Shown here piece after piece: positions 18,009 through 27,455 of a stretch of DNA of 64,000 nucleotides. The DNA comes from Lachnospiraceae bacterium. Its GTDB lineage: Bacteria > Bacillota > Clostridia > Lachnospirales > Lachnospiraceae. The notes under the pieces are model-generated. The model was not told the DNA's origin and made no database searches. It saw nothing but the letters and a program-made list of their open reading frames with translations. Within the stretch, counting starts at the first letter, position 1, and each line of letters starts with the position of its first letter. A program made the translations under genes and the position numbers. The DNA lies in NCBI GenBank assembly GCA_017622845.1, contig JAGAQJ010000047.1, forward strand, positions 62,001 to 126,000, written 5' to 3'.

Positions 18009-18911
18009 TCAATTTTTCTTTTTTTTCTGCGCCTTGGCACCGGATATCACCTCTGTGATTTCCTGTGTAATCATTGCCTGACGCACTCTGTTATATTCTA
18101 TGGACAAATCATGAATCATCTCCGATGCGCTCTTATTTGCCGCATCCATCGCCATCATTCTGGCATTCTGCTCACTGCAGTAGGACTCTACCAGTGCACC
18201 GTAAATATATCCCATTACTGTGTCAGGAATCACATTCTCAAGCACTGCATCGGGAGACGGATTAAACAAAATCTCCTCCTGATAAATTCCCGCCTTCAGT
18301 GCATCCGCATGATGAAGGGCAAAATCCTCCCTTTTCAGCGGAAGAAGAAGCTTTCTCTCGGTCTCTGCCACAACATTGTTTTTCATGCTGGTATAGATAA
18401 TGATGACATCATCAATTTTACCGTTTTTGAAATCCTCCATAACGGTTTCCGAGATAATGCGCGCTCTGTGCAGCGACGGGTTCTGGGCAGTATAAAGAAA
18501 ATGCTCGTCTACCGGAATTTCTTTCGCTTTAAAATACTGCCTTCCCACCTCGCCGACAACATAAAGCTTATAAGAGTTATTGTTCTCTAACTCCTGCTGC
18601 GCAAGCTTCAGCACATTATGGTTATATGCACCTGCAAGTCCTTTATCCGCCGTAACAACAATGATTCCCTGTACTCTGTCCTCCGGAGCCTTAAATTTTC
18701 TGAGATTGAAGAACTCGTTTTCGATATCCGGAAGATGCCGCAGAATCCGGTCAATCATAGCCTGCAGCGTGAAGAAATACGGCTCTGTTTCCTCGAGGCT
18801 TGTCCTTGCTTTCCGAAGCTTTGTAGAAGAAATCATATACATGGCATTTGTGATTTTCATGGTGTCCTGAATGCTTTTCATCCGGCTCTTTATTTCACGT
18901 GCGTTTGCCAT
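18009..18911 (-). CDS. atpG: ATP synthase gamma subunit
   Basis: 300 residues. The central rotor shaft, recognised by the N-terminal coiled-coil start (ANAREIKSRMKSIQDTMKIT), the VTADKGLAGAYNHN motif and the C-terminal helix (YNRVRQAMITQEITEVISGA). 84 bases separate it from the fused delta-alpha gene. Confidence 0.97.
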   Translation of the reverse strand: MANAREIKSRMKSIQDTMKITNAMYMISSTKLRKARTSLEETEPYFFTLQAMIDRILRHLPDIENEFFNLRKFKAPEDRVQGIIVVTADKGLAGAYNHNVLKLAQQELENNNSYKLYVVGEVGRQYFKAKEIPVDEHFLYTAQNPSLHRARIISETVMEDFKNGKIDDVIIIYTSMKNNVVAETERKLLLPLKREDFALHHADALKAGIYQEEILFNPSPDAVLENVIPDTVMGYIYGALVESYCSEQNARMMAMDAANKSASEMIHDLSIEYNRVRQAMITQEITEVISGAKAQKKKKN

Positions 18912-18995
18912 TGTCTACTATACCTTTTTGTAGCTAAGCCATCTTGTCAAAATTCATAACAATTCGGCCATAGTTACCCTTTCTTTCAATCCTCT

Positions 18996-21029
18996 CTAAG
19001 ACGCAGCTGCTTCCTGAAGATACCTGTCCCTGAAATCTGCTGCTGCCGCAACAATTGTCTGATTCAGCGTTTCATCAAGTGCAGCTCCCATATCAATCTG
19101 CCTCATGATATCAGCATGCTCCGACTTCATATACTCCAACAGCTTCATCTGGAAATCCTTCACCTGATTTACCGGAATATTCAGCATCACTCTTGCATTC
19201 GCAGTACATAAGGTGACAACCTGTTCCGAAGTGCTGAGCGGTCTGCAAAGCGGCTGCTTTAACAGCTCCATCAGCACATGTCCATGCTGCAGCTGCTCTT
19301 TTGTCGTACTGTCAAGGTCGGATGCAAACTGGGTAAAGACCTCCATCTCCCTAAACTGCGCCAAGTCAATACGAATACTGCCTGCCGCCTTCTTCATTGC
19401 CTTTGTCTGGGCAGCGCCGCCGACACGCGAAACGGACAGACCGACATTGACAGCAGGACGCATACCGGAGAAAAACAAATCACTTTCAAGGAATATCTGA
19501 CCATCTGTAATAGAAATGACATTGGTCGGAATATATGCGGACACATCGCCTGCCTGTGTCTCTATGATAGGAAGCGCCGTGATAGAACCTCCTCCCTGTT
19601 CCTCACTCAGTCTTGCTGAACGCTCCAAAAGTCTTGAATGTAAATAGAATACATCACCGGGATATGCCTCACGTCCCGGGGAACGCTCCAACAAAAGGGA
19701 AAGCGCACGATACGCAACCGCATGCTTTGACAAATCATCATATACTATTAATACATCCTTGCCCTGATGCATAAAATACTCTGCAAGAGCAGTTCCGGAA
19801 TAAGGTGCGATATACTGCAAAGGCGCAGGGTCACTGGCAGTTGCCGACACAATAATCGTATAGTCCATCGCATCGTGGCTCTTTAATGTATTCACAAGCT
19901 TTGCAATCGTAGATGCCTTCTGTCCGATTGCCACATAGATGCAGACCACATCTTTGCCCTTTTGATTGAGAATCGTATCAATCGCAATCGCCGTTTTACC
20001 AGTCTGGCGGTCGCCGATAATCAGCTCTCTTTGTCCGCGTCCAATCGGGAACATTGAATCAATCGCAAGAATACCGGTCTCCAAAGGCACTCCTACGGAT
20101 TTACGGTCTACAATCGTAGGCGCCGGCTGCTCGATGGGACGATAACCTTCTTCTTTAATCGGTCCTGCACCATCAATCGGAGCGCCTAATGCATCTATGA
20201 TTCTGCCCTGAAAACCATCTCCTACAGGCACACCGGCACGCTTTCCTGTACGAACTACACGCGAGCCTTCCCGAATCTCTGTGTCGCGTCCAAAAAGAAT
20301 GCAGCCGATTTCATCCTTGCGCACATCCTGCACCATACCCTTGACGCCGCAGTCAAAAAGCACAATCTCACCGTACGCCGCATGGTCGATGCCGTCAATA
20401 TTGGCAATCCCGTCTCCTACCCAGTTTACTGTGCCGATTTCCTTATCCTTTGCCTCAAGCTCAAAGCTTTCAATCTCGCTTCTCAGTATGGAAATGATAT
20501 TGTCTGTACTTGCAGTATTCTGCCTGCCGGCATCTGCAAGCTTCTCCTTAAGCTGCTGCATGCGTCCCTTTGTGCTCCAGTCAAATACCTCGTTGCCTGC
20601 CTCCAGCACAAAGCCTCCGCCAAGAGATGCATCCTCCTCCATTTCAAAGGTTACATCATCTTTCCCATACTGCTTTGCCACAAAATCCCTGATGCCTTGA
20701 AGCTGTGTTTCATCAGGTGCTGTTACATATCTTAATGTCACCTTAAGCCCGCCGCTCTTTTCCGCGGCAGCTTCCTTATAGGCTTTTACAATTTCTCCCC
20801 ACTGATTCATGTCCCCCTTGTCGCATAAAAGCTTTAGGAAATCACGAATCTCACTCGGGAAAACCTTGTCAATGACATTGTGTTTTGCTGTAAGCGCCAC
20901 AGCAGGATTCTCAAAATCAGCCTGAATCTGAGGTACAGCCTTTAAAATATCCTCGGTCTGACCTGCAATATTCTCTGCTATGTTCAGCTTACGCATTATA
21001 TTTGCATATTCTATTGCTGTACTAATCAC
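18996..21029 (-). CDS. Fused ATP synthase delta-alpha subunit
   Basis: 677 residues combining two normally separate F1 subunits. Residues 1 to about 168 are delta (OSCP-like peripheral stalk cap; C-terminal motif [26 protein letters not shown], split here only for description). From about 176 begins alpha ([15 protein letters not shown]), with P-loop GDRQTGKT at 339-346 and a normal alpha C-terminus. The junction has no stop, no frameshift and no in-frame ATG, GTG or TTG with a Shine-Dalgarno; the only nearby ATG is out of frame and ends quickly. Three alphas per F1 would carry three delta domains where one is usual. It overlaps atpF by four bases. Confidence 0.95.
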   Translation of the reverse strand: MISTAIEYANIMRKLNIAENIAGQTEDILKAVPQIQADFENPAVALTAKHNVIDKVFPSEIRDFLKLLCDKGDMNQWGEIVKAYKEAAAEKSGGLKVTLRYVTAPDETQLQGIRDFVAKQYGKDDVTFEMEEDASLGGGFVLEAGNEVFDWSTKGRMQQLKEKLADAGRQNTASTDNIISILRSEIESFELEAKDKEIGTVNWVGDGIANIDGIDHAAYGEIVLFDCGVKGMVQDVRKDEIGCILFGRDTEIREGSRVVRTGKRAGVPVGDGFQGRIIDALGAPIDGAGPIKEEGYRPIEQPAPTIVDRKSVGVPLETGILAIDSMFPIGRGQRELIIGDRQTGKTAIAIDTILNQKGKDVVCIYVAIGQKASTIAKLVNTLKSHDAMDYTIIVSATASDPAPLQYIAPYSGTALAEYFMHQGKDVLIVYDDLSKHAVAYRALSLLLERSPGREAYPGDVFYLHSRLLERSARLSEEQGGGSITALPIIETQAGDVSAYIPTNVISITDGQIFLESDLFFSGMRPAVNVGLSVSRVGGAAQTKAMKKAAGSIRIDLAQFREMEVFTQFASDLDSTTKEQLQHGHVLMELLKQPLCRPLSTSEQVVTLCTANARVMLNIPVNQVKDFQMKLLEYMKSEHADIMRQIDMGAALDETLNQTIVAAAADFRDRYLQEAAAS

Positions 21030-21511
21030 TGTTGTTCACCCGTCTTTGCTAAAAACTGATTATAAAGTTCCCTGTCTGCAGTACTTCCCTGCCCGGAAGC
21101 TACTACCCTTGCGGCTGCCTCCACTACTAAGTCCGCAATCTGTTCCTGTGCCTGCTTTACGCTCTTTTCCTGTTCCTGACGCGCAAGCTTTCTTGCATTG
21201 TCCACAAGCTTATCTGCCTCTGCCTTCGCATCTGCTACTATTCTGTCGTACTCCTGTCCTGCCTTTGCACGCGCTTCATTCACTGCGGCAGCCTTCTCAT
21301 CAGCAATGCCCTTTACAGAATCCTCATACTGCTGCTTTAACTCCAACGCCTTATCTTCGGCTGTCCTGGCATCAGCATACTGCTTATCGATTTCCTCCTG
21401 TCTCTTTGCCAATATATTCTTAATCGGCTTAATGAGGAATTTTGCAACGATAAAATATATGATTAGCAGATTGATAATGGTAAAAACAAGATTGATATCC
21501 AGTCTTAACAT
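21026..21511 (-). CDS. atpF: ATP synthase Fo subunit b
   Basis: 161 residues: one N-terminal membrane helix (about 8-27), then a long charged, Ala-rich helix (30-150) that forms the peripheral stalk dimer reaching to delta. Normal length and position between the c subunit and delta. The ATGA overlap with atpHA suggests coupled translation. Confidence 0.95.
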   Translation of the reverse strand: MLRLDINLVFTIINLLIIYFIVAKFLIKPIKNILAKRQEEIDKQYADARTAEDKALELKQQYEDSVKGIADEKAAAVNEARAKAGQEYDRIVADAKAEADKLVDNARKLARQEQEKSVKQAQEQIADLVVEAAARVVASGQGSTADRELYNQFLAKTGEQQ

Positions 21512-21599
21512 ATCCTACCTCCATCTTTTCAATAAGTCTAAGCCTCATTCATAAACGCCTGATTTTATTCCAACTCCGGCATTTTATAACGCTGATTGC

Positions 21600-21866
<267 letters not shown>

Positions 21867-21908
21867 TTATTTCCTGCTACTGATTTATTACTTGTTTTTC
21901 CTTAGCCT

Positions 21909-22601
21909 CTATTCTTCCATTGATTCTTTGATATACAGCGATGTCAGGAATACAAATACATATGCCTGAATCAGTCCGTCAAAGATATCAAAATAGAAAC
22001 TGAACGGCACCGGTATTGCCACCGGAACCAAAATCTTTATCAACTCCATAATAACAAAGGCGCCAAGCACATTTCCAAAAAGCCGCATGCAAAGCGACAA
22101 CGGCTTGATAAACACCTCCAGAATATTAATCGGAGTTACGATTGCCATAGGCTCCTTAAAGCTCTTCAGCCATCCCTTTACGCCTTTCCTGTGAATGCCG
22201 GCATACTGTACAAGTATGATGCTCATAAGCGCCAGTGCTGCTGTCACATTCAAATCCTTCGTCGGCGGTTTCACCCCGAACAGACCAATTAGATTTGCAA
22301 AACCGATATAAAGTATTACAGCGCACAGATAAGGCACATACGCGCGTCCCTCCTCGCCAATCATATCAGCAACAAAGTTCTCCAGCTTGATGACAACTGT
22401 CTCAGCAAAAAGCTGCTTTTTACTGATATCATGTACTTTCAGGTTGCTTGTAAGGAAAATTGATAACAGCAAGATGACTGCCATGACTACCCAGGTAATC
22501 ACTGTCGATTCGGCAATAGGAATATCCATACTTCCCAGATGAATTGTAAAGACTGTCTCGCAGTTAAGCTCCGCCAGCAGTTCTTCTGCCAACCCTTCCA
22601 T
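21909..22601 (-). CDS. atpB: ATP synthase Fo subunit a
   Basis: 230 residues, five to six membrane helices. The essential stator arginine is in SLCMRLFGNVLGA, and the last helices (FDGLIQAYVFVFLTSLYI) are typical. First gene of the operon; no atpI precedes it. It forms the proton half-channels with the c ring. Confidence 0.96.
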   Translation of the reverse strand: MEGLAEELLAELNCETVFTIHLGSMDIPIAESTVITWVVMAVILLLSIFLTSNLKVHDISKKQLFAETVVIKLENFVADMIGEEGRAYVPYLCAVILYIGFANLIGLFGVKPPTKDLNVTAALALMSIILVQYAGIHRKGVKGWLKSFKEPMAIVTPINILEVFIKPLSLCMRLFGNVLGAFVIMELIKILVPVAIPVPFSFYFDIFDGLIQAYVFVFLTSLYIKESMEE

Positions 22602-23037
22602 ATTCTCACTTCCTTATCCTGATGTAGTAGTTTTTTAGGTTCCTCTCCAAGAACCGTCCTCTTGGGGGTCTCACTCCCATTCAGTCCACACTATATTTTA
22701 CTCGTAAAAATATTTTTTTCAATACAAACATTAAGAATTTTGTCATATTCGGCAACAATACAGACGAGCTCCCTGAAAAGCTTTGATTTTATACTTTTTT
22801 AACAATATGGTTTGTTAAATTATACAATTGATATCTGTTCAGAGATTTTCTGTAATTATAAAAATTATTAAATTTATCTATAAAATTTCTTATTATAAAA
22901 GCGTTTTGCACAATTTCATTTTCATCACCGAACTGCTTAAGATTTGTGATTGATTTTACCATCATAAAGTGCGATACTTAACATATCGGAACAGCGCTTC
23001 AATCATCTGCGCTGTGAATATAGAGAGGAGACTCAAA
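22602..23037. other. Divergent intergenic region between atpB and asnA, with atp leader hairpins
   Basis: AT-rich, no gene seen. The left part is the atp leader: two overlapping hairpins that cannot form together, CCAAGA/TCTTGG (22647-22652 with 22660-22665) and GGTTC/GAACC (22638-22642 with 22651-22655). The atp promoter is at 22695-22722. The right part precedes asnA; the best candidate there is TTGATT (22950-22955), 17 bases, GATACT (22973-22978), which is weak. Confidence 0.5.
22695..22722 (-). promoter_or_regulatory. Sigma-A promoter of the atp operon
   Basis: TTGAAA (22717-22722), a 16-base spacer and TAAAAT (22695-22700) on the minus strand, giving a leader of about 85 bases before atpB. 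Confidence 0.6.
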
Positions 23038-24048
23038 ATGAAAAATCTGGTCATTCCAAAGGATTACAATTCCGCGTTAAATCTGCATGATACACAAATT
23101 GCCATTAAAACAGTAAAGGATTTTTTTCAAAATCAGCTCTCTCAGCATCTTAACCTGACACGTGTATCTGCTCCCCTTTTCGTGGACCCGCTTTCCGGTC
23201 TGAACGACAATCTCAACGGCGTGGAACGTCCTGTCAGCTTTGATATCAAGGAACAGAACGCCCGAACTGCCGAGGTCGTACAGTCTCTTGCCAAGTGGAA
23301 ACGCTACGCACTTCAAAAATACGGCTTCTCAATCGGGGAGGGTATCTATACGGATATGAATGCCATCCGCCGTGATGAGGACACTGACAATATTCATTCT
23401 ATTTTTGTCGATCAATGGGACTGGGAAAAAATTATTAACAGAGAAGACAGAAACCCTGATACGCTCAAGACCATTGTAAAAAATGTATACAAATGCCTGA
23501 AAAATACAGAAAAGTACATGGCAATCCAATACGATTACATTGATGAAATCCTGCCTGATGAAATCTTTTTCATTACCACAGACGAGTTAGCGGAAATCTT
23601 CCCCGACAACACGCCAAAGGAACGCGAATACTACATAGCACAGGCAAAAGGCGCTGTATGCATCATGAAAATCGGCGATAAAATGGAAAACGGAAAGCCG
23701 CACGACGGTCGTGCGCCGGACTACGATGACTGGTCGTTAAACGCCGACATTATCGTATATTATCCTGTGCTTGACATCGCGCTGGAGCTGTCTTCCATGG
23801 GTATCCGTGTTGACAGGGAAGCACTGCTTTCACAGCTTGAAAAAGCAGGATGCCCCGAACGTGCTGCGCTTCCTTATCAGAAAGCAGTTATCAATGAAGA
23901 GCTTCCCTTCACAGTCGGAGGCGGCATCGGTCAGTCGCGTATCTGTATGTTCTTCTTGAGAAAAGCACATATCGGCGAGGTTCAGTCATCACTCTGGCCG
24001 GCGGACATGGAAAAAGCATGCGCTGACAGCGGAATACAGCTCTTGTAA
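23038..24048 (+). CDS. asnA: Aspartate-ammonia ligase (asparagine synthetase A)
   Basis: 336 residues. AsnA makes asparagine from aspartate, ammonia and ATP with a class II aminoacyl-tRNA-synthetase-like fold. Recognised by VSAPLFVDPLSGLNDNLNG, RPVSFDI, LAKWKRYALQKYGF, MNAIRRDE, VDQWDWEK and the closing GGGIGQSRICMFFL. The start at 23038 has AGGAG 7 bases upstream; in-frame codons further up lack one. Single gene, ended by a terminator shared with the opposing operon. Confidence 0.97.
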   Translation: MKNLVIPKDYNSALNLHDTQIAIKTVKDFFQNQLSQHLNLTRVSAPLFVDPLSGLNDNLNGVERPVSFDIKEQNARTAEVVQSLAKWKRYALQKYGFSIGEGIYTDMNAIRRDEDTDNIHSIFVDQWDWEKIINREDRNPDTLKTIVKNVYKCLKNTEKYMAIQYDYIDEILPDEIFFITTDELAEIFPDNTPKEREYYIAQAKGAVCIMKIGDKMENGKPHDGRAPDYDDWSLNADIIVYYPVLDIALELSSMGIRVDREALLSQLEKAGCPERAALPYQKAVINEELPFTVGGGIGQSRICMFFLRKAHIGEVQSSLWPADMEKACADSGIQLL

Positions 24049-24080
24049 TAGGAAAGTTTTTAATACAATATAATATAAGA

Positions 24081-24126
24081 AAGGCTTCCGGCATGAAAAA
24101 AAGCTTTTGTGCCGGAAGCCTTTTAT
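24081..24126. terminator. Bidirectional terminator between asnA and the DUF6320 gene
   Basis: A 13-bp perfect inverted repeat AAGGCTTCCGGCA (24081-24093) / TGCCGGAAGCCTT (24110-24122), followed by TTTT on the plus strand and a T-rich stretch on the minus strand. Confidence 0.85.
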
Positions 24127-24168
24127 TCACGACAAGCAGGATTGCCTGAATATCACCGTGTCAGTACA

Positions 24169-24831
24169 CTATATATGAAACCGCCTTCGCAGCTCCACTC
24201 TTGCCCTTCTGCCGCCGATAATCACTGTACCAAGCAGCAAAATTATCGAAGCATTCAGCGCCACGATAGAAAGCATCGGGTGTGTAATGATTCCGACAGA
24301 AGATAAAATCACTGCCGCCGCACCACAGAGCACCATGAAAATCTGCAGCATCAGATAACTCTGCCAGTTCTTTCGGTTTACAATCATGAGCACGACAACC
24401 GCCGCGTCAATCAGCAGGATTCCCGATGGAAACACATAATTTACGGACCATCCGTTATAGCCGACCGAGAAGTCAATTGCCACAAACATAATCACCGCAA
24501 TAATTGTAAGCACAACTGTCTTAGCTATATATCCGCTTGTTCCAAGTATCGCATAACGGATTACAATATATCCAAACAAAAGTACAAGTCCGCTGATGAT
24601 AACTGCCAGCGCCTGAACGTCGGAAAGCATATAAACATCTACAAGGATCAGCTCAGCAGCCACCGCCAGAAACAAATATATTCTCGAAAGCATCACCAGC
24701 TTTCTCGACCTGACCCTGATATCCGGATACATATTTTCTACCTCTATCGTCGGCTCCAGAACCGTGTTGCACAGCGGACAACGCTCTGTCTCGTCAAGAA
24801 TTTCGATTTTACACTGTCTGCACTTACTCAT
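24169..24831 (-). CDS. DUF6320-type zinc-ribbon membrane protein
   Basis: 220 residues. An N-terminal zinc ribbon of two CxxC pairs (CRQC at 4-7, CPLC at 18-21), a short linker, then about six membrane helices from residue 45 onward and a basic C-terminus. I recognise the architecture as DUF6320; its function is unknown to me. The start overlaps the end of the acyltransferase gene by 8 bases, so the two are translated together and probably act together. Confidence 0.75.
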   Translation of the reverse strand: MSKCRQCKIEILDETERCPLCNTVLEPTIEVENMYPDIRVRSRKLVMLSRIYLFLAVAAELILVDVYMLSDVQALAVIISGLVLLFGYIVIRYAILGTSGYIAKTVVLTIIAVIMFVAIDFSVGYNGWSVNYVFPSGILLIDAAVVVLMIVNRKNWQSYLMLQIFMVLCGAAAVILSSVGIITHPMLSIVALNASIILLLGTVIIGGRRARVELRRRFHI

Positions 24832-26197
24832 AGTTCACCCCATTACTTTCAATTTCAACATGCACGCCGTCCTCAGCGATCTTTCTGAAAAATCCACGCT
24901 GTATTGACGGGTCTGCAAGATCATAGCTGAAGGAGAATACAAGTGTGCTTCCATAAGAACATATATTCCCTTTGATATGCTGCCCTTTGGACATGGCAAG
25001 GCAGGAGTGGAACATTTCCACATATGGCTTATACTCTTCCTCCACTGTTATATTTCCGATGTTCGTGATTGTCGATGTATTGGCAAGCGCCGATTTCGTA
25101 TATACCAGCCGCATGGCAATATTTTTGATAAACAGCGGGGCGGCTCGCGCAATCCATATCTTCTCATTGGATACATTATAGGAAAACAGCTTTTCCAAAT
25201 TTTCCTTATGAATCTGGTTCTTTAAGCTATTCTTTACCGAATCAAGAACCTCCTCAAAGGTATATTCCTCCTTAACAGGATGAAATTCGGCGGAAACCAT
25301 GACAAAAAAATTTTTGGTCGTGATGGAATTAAAATAAGGCCTTAGATTGACAGGTACCGCAACTCTGACAGGCTTGTCGCACGGCATACCATGCATGCAC
25401 TCCCTATACACACTCCATGTAAATACTGCCACCAGATACTCATTAATGCTCACGCCGTATCTATGACACACCTCCTTAAGCCCGGGAATCTGCATATAAC
25501 CATGCATAATGCCGAACTCCCCGGGGCTGAGCCGCTCGCCTTTCACCAAATATGCTTTCTTAGTCTGATAGCCCTTCTCGGAACTTCTTCGGTAATTTTT
25601 TAAAAAGCTGTCCTCTCTGTTCAGAGAGGTGCTGCTTGCAAGCGCATCTCCCTTCTCGCCTTTTAATTCCGGATGAACCAGCCGCAAATACTGATACGTC
25701 AACTCCTTCAAAAAGTTAATACCGCCCATGCCGTCTGTAAGCACATGAAATACTTCCAGATTGATACGGTATTTATAATATGTGACGCGGAACATATAGC
25801 TGTTATTTCTATTATGGTGGATATACCGGCAGGGAAACGTCGTCTCCTCCTTAACCTTCGGCGCCGGCTTTCCGTTTTCTTCAAAATAATACCAAAATAC
25901 GCCCTGCCTCAATCTGAGATTAAAGCCGTCAAACTTGGGCAGGACGATATCCAATGCCTGCTGCAGCAGCTCAGGCTGAATCCGCTCTGTGAGGGTCACG
26001 CTGATTCGGTATACATTGCTCATGCTTTCTCCCGCAATCACAGGAAACAGATGCGCCGTGTTATCAAGCTTATCCCACCTGATTTCCCTCGCCGTACTCG
26101 CAGCCTTCACGCTTTTAGCCTTTTTTTCTTCTTTTCTCTCTTCTCTTTTTCCTGTATTAAATGTATCTGTTGATTTTTTCTTCATAGACAGCCCCAT
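24824..26197 (-). CDS. Condensation-fold acyltransferase (alcohol acetyltransferase / PapA-like)
   Basis: 457 residues. After a Lys/Arg/Glu-rich N-terminus (1-40) comes a chloramphenicol-acetyltransferase/condensation-like fold with the catalytic HxxxDG motif (HVLTDGMGG, near residue 152) and a second-half region (VRVAVPVNLRPYF) typical of this superfamily. Enzymes of this group join acyl thioesters to alcohols or amines. No carrier protein, NRPS or PKS gene is nearby, so CoA esters or lipids are likely partners. The start could be the ATG at 26197 or 26185. Substrate unknown; the paired DUF6320 protein suggests action at the membrane. Confidence 0.75.
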   Translation of the reverse strand: MGLSMKKKSTDTFNTGKREERKEEKKAKSVKAASTAREIRWDKLDNTAHLFPVIAGESMSNVYRISVTLTERIQPELLQQALDIVLPKFDGFNLRLRQGVFWYYFEENGKPAPKVKEETTFPCRYIHHNRNNSYMFRVTYYKYRINLEVFHVLTDGMGGINFLKELTYQYLRLVHPELKGEKGDALASSTSLNREDSFLKNYRRSSEKGYQTKKAYLVKGERLSPGEFGIMHGYMQIPGLKEVCHRYGVSINEYLVAVFTWSVYRECMHGMPCDKPVRVAVPVNLRPYFNSITTKNFFVMVSAEFHPVKEEYTFEEVLDSVKNSLKNQIHKENLEKLFSYNVSNEKIWIARAAPLFIKNIAMRLVYTKSALANTSTITNIGNITVEEEYKPYVEMFHSCLAMSKGQHIKGNICSYGSTLVFSFSYDLADPSIQRGFFRKIAEDGVHVEIESNGVNYE

Positions 26198-26431
26198 TCT
26201 CTGTTCTATACCATTTTTTATTCACACAGCCCGTGTACACTGACGCTACAGATAGTCAATACACTCGCAAACCGTTTCGTTGATATCCAGGCATGCAAAA
26301 ATTGCAGCGCTTATATGAACATTGTAGCACAAAACACTCCGGACGAAAACGGCTGATATGAATTTTCCTGCCCTAAATGGTTAACCTATGCATAAATAGC
26401 TTATCGCTTCGCACAATCACAGGAGGTATCC

Positions 26432-26782
26432 ATGCATACAATGATCAATGTTATGGAATTATTCTTAGTCAACATCGTTGAAATATGCACAATTATCTTA
26501 GAATCCTTCGGTGTTGCCATCTTGGTCTTTACTGCAGTTCAATGCTTTTTCCACTGGATAAAGCATGATTTCAAAATAAGGCTTGACCTGGCGCAGGGCA
26601 TCGCATTATCACTGGAATTCAAGATGGGCAGTGAAGTGCTTCGCACTGTTATCGTGCGAGAATGGGAGGAGCTTGGAATCCTGGGCCTTACAATCCTGCT
26701 GCGCGGAATCCTCACTTTTCTGATACACTGGGAAATCAAACATGAAAAAGAAGCTCTTGAGAAAAAGGATTGTCAACCTTAA
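26432..26782 (+). CDS. DUF1622 small membrane protein
   Basis: 116 residues, with about three hydrophobic segments (10-40, 58-70, 88-102). It matches the DUF1622 pattern: LESFGVAILVFTA, RLDLAQGIALSLEFKMGSEVLRTVIV and the ILLRGILTFLIHWEI end. Function unknown to me. The ATG at 26432 follows a perfect AGGAGG. The next gene's promoter overlaps its 3' end. Confidence 0.85.
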   Translation: MHTMINVMELFLVNIVEICTIILESFGVAILVFTAVQCFFHWIKHDFKIRLDLAQGIALSLEFKMGSEVLRTVIVREWEELGILGLTILLRGILTFLIHWEIKHEKEALEKKDCQP

Positions 26783-26799
26783 CGCTCTTGTGCTATAAT
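26770..26799 (+). promoter_or_regulatory. Sigma-A promoter for the HENEH-motif gene
   Basis: TTGTCA (26770-26775), an 18-base spacer and a perfect TATAAT (26794-26799), ahead of an AGGAGGG and ATG at 26851. The -35 overlaps the end of the DUF1622 gene. Confidence 0.7.
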
Positions 26800-26850
26800 T
26801 TTTATATATATTTGAACAGATATTAGTTCTTAGTAAAGGAGGGATGTCCT

Positions 26851-27372
26851 ATGACTATTGGCGCTGCTTCAGGATTATATCCGGGAAATTCCTTTTATAC
26901 CAATTCTCCGAATACCAAATCCCTGAAACCGGATTCTCTCAATCCTGCTGCCGGACAGGAGCAGAAAAGCGTCAATCCGGACGAGGTCAAAAAGCCCGGC
27001 AGACGTTCATCGCCCGAGGACTGTGAGACCTGTGCAAACAGAAAATATCAGGACGGCTCGGACGAGAGCAATGTTTCCTTTCAATCCGCATCGCACATTT
27101 CGCCGGAATCAGCTGCTTCCAGAGTCCGCGCGCATGAGAATGAGCATGTCGCAAACGCATACAAAAAGGCTTCTATGAATAACGGAAAGGTTTTAAATGC
27201 CTCCGTCACAATCCACACCTCTGTCTGTCCGGAATGCGGGCGCACCTATGTATCAGGCGGTGTCACCAACACCATGATTCAATATACGAACGAAAACAAT
27301 CCATACACCCAAAATCAAAAAGCGCTTGATGCTGCCAAATACAAGGGTGCCAATATTGATTATGCTGCGTAG
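26851..27372 (+). CDS. Putative metalloprotease-like protein with HENEH and paired CxxC motifs (SprA-related type)
   Basis: 173 residues. The N-terminal third is low-complexity, rich in Ser, Asn and Pro. RVRAHENEHVANAY (near residues 92-105) contains HExxH, the zinc-binding pattern of many metallopeptidases. CETC (about 58-61) lies before it and CPEC (about 129-132) after it, so a structural metal site is plausible. It resembles the SprA-related group of bacterial proteins. No signal peptide is visible. Peptidase activity is inferred from the motif only. Confidence 0.6.
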   Translation: MTIGAASGLYPGNSFYTNSPNTKSLKPDSLNPAAGQEQKSVNPDEVKKPGRRSSPEDCETCANRKYQDGSDESNVSFQSASHISPESAASRVRAHENEHVANAYKKASMNNGKVLNASVTIHTSVCPECGRTYVSGGVTNTMIQYTNENNPYTQNQKALDAAKYKGANIDYAA

Positions 27373-27415
27373 GGAAGTTTTACCGCACAAGGAATTCAAT
27401 CATGTTTCTGTATAT

Positions 27416-27446
27416 CATAAAAGGGAGTCTCTGCTCCCTTTTATGA
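27416..27446. terminator. Bidirectional terminator between the HENEH gene and the solute-binding protein
   Basis: AAAAGGGAG-loop-CTCCCTTTT hairpin, with T-runs on both strands (TTTT plus, TTTTT minus), 44 bases after the plus-strand gene and 10 bases after the minus-strand gene. Confidence 0.75.
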
Positions 27447-27455
27447 TTTCCCTCA

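Noticed and set aside
20470..20560. Separate translation of alpha from a start at the delta-alpha junction
   Set aside because: No in-frame ATG, GTG or TTG with a ribosome-binding site occurs there; the only ATG after AAGGAG is out of frame and stops after 16 codons.
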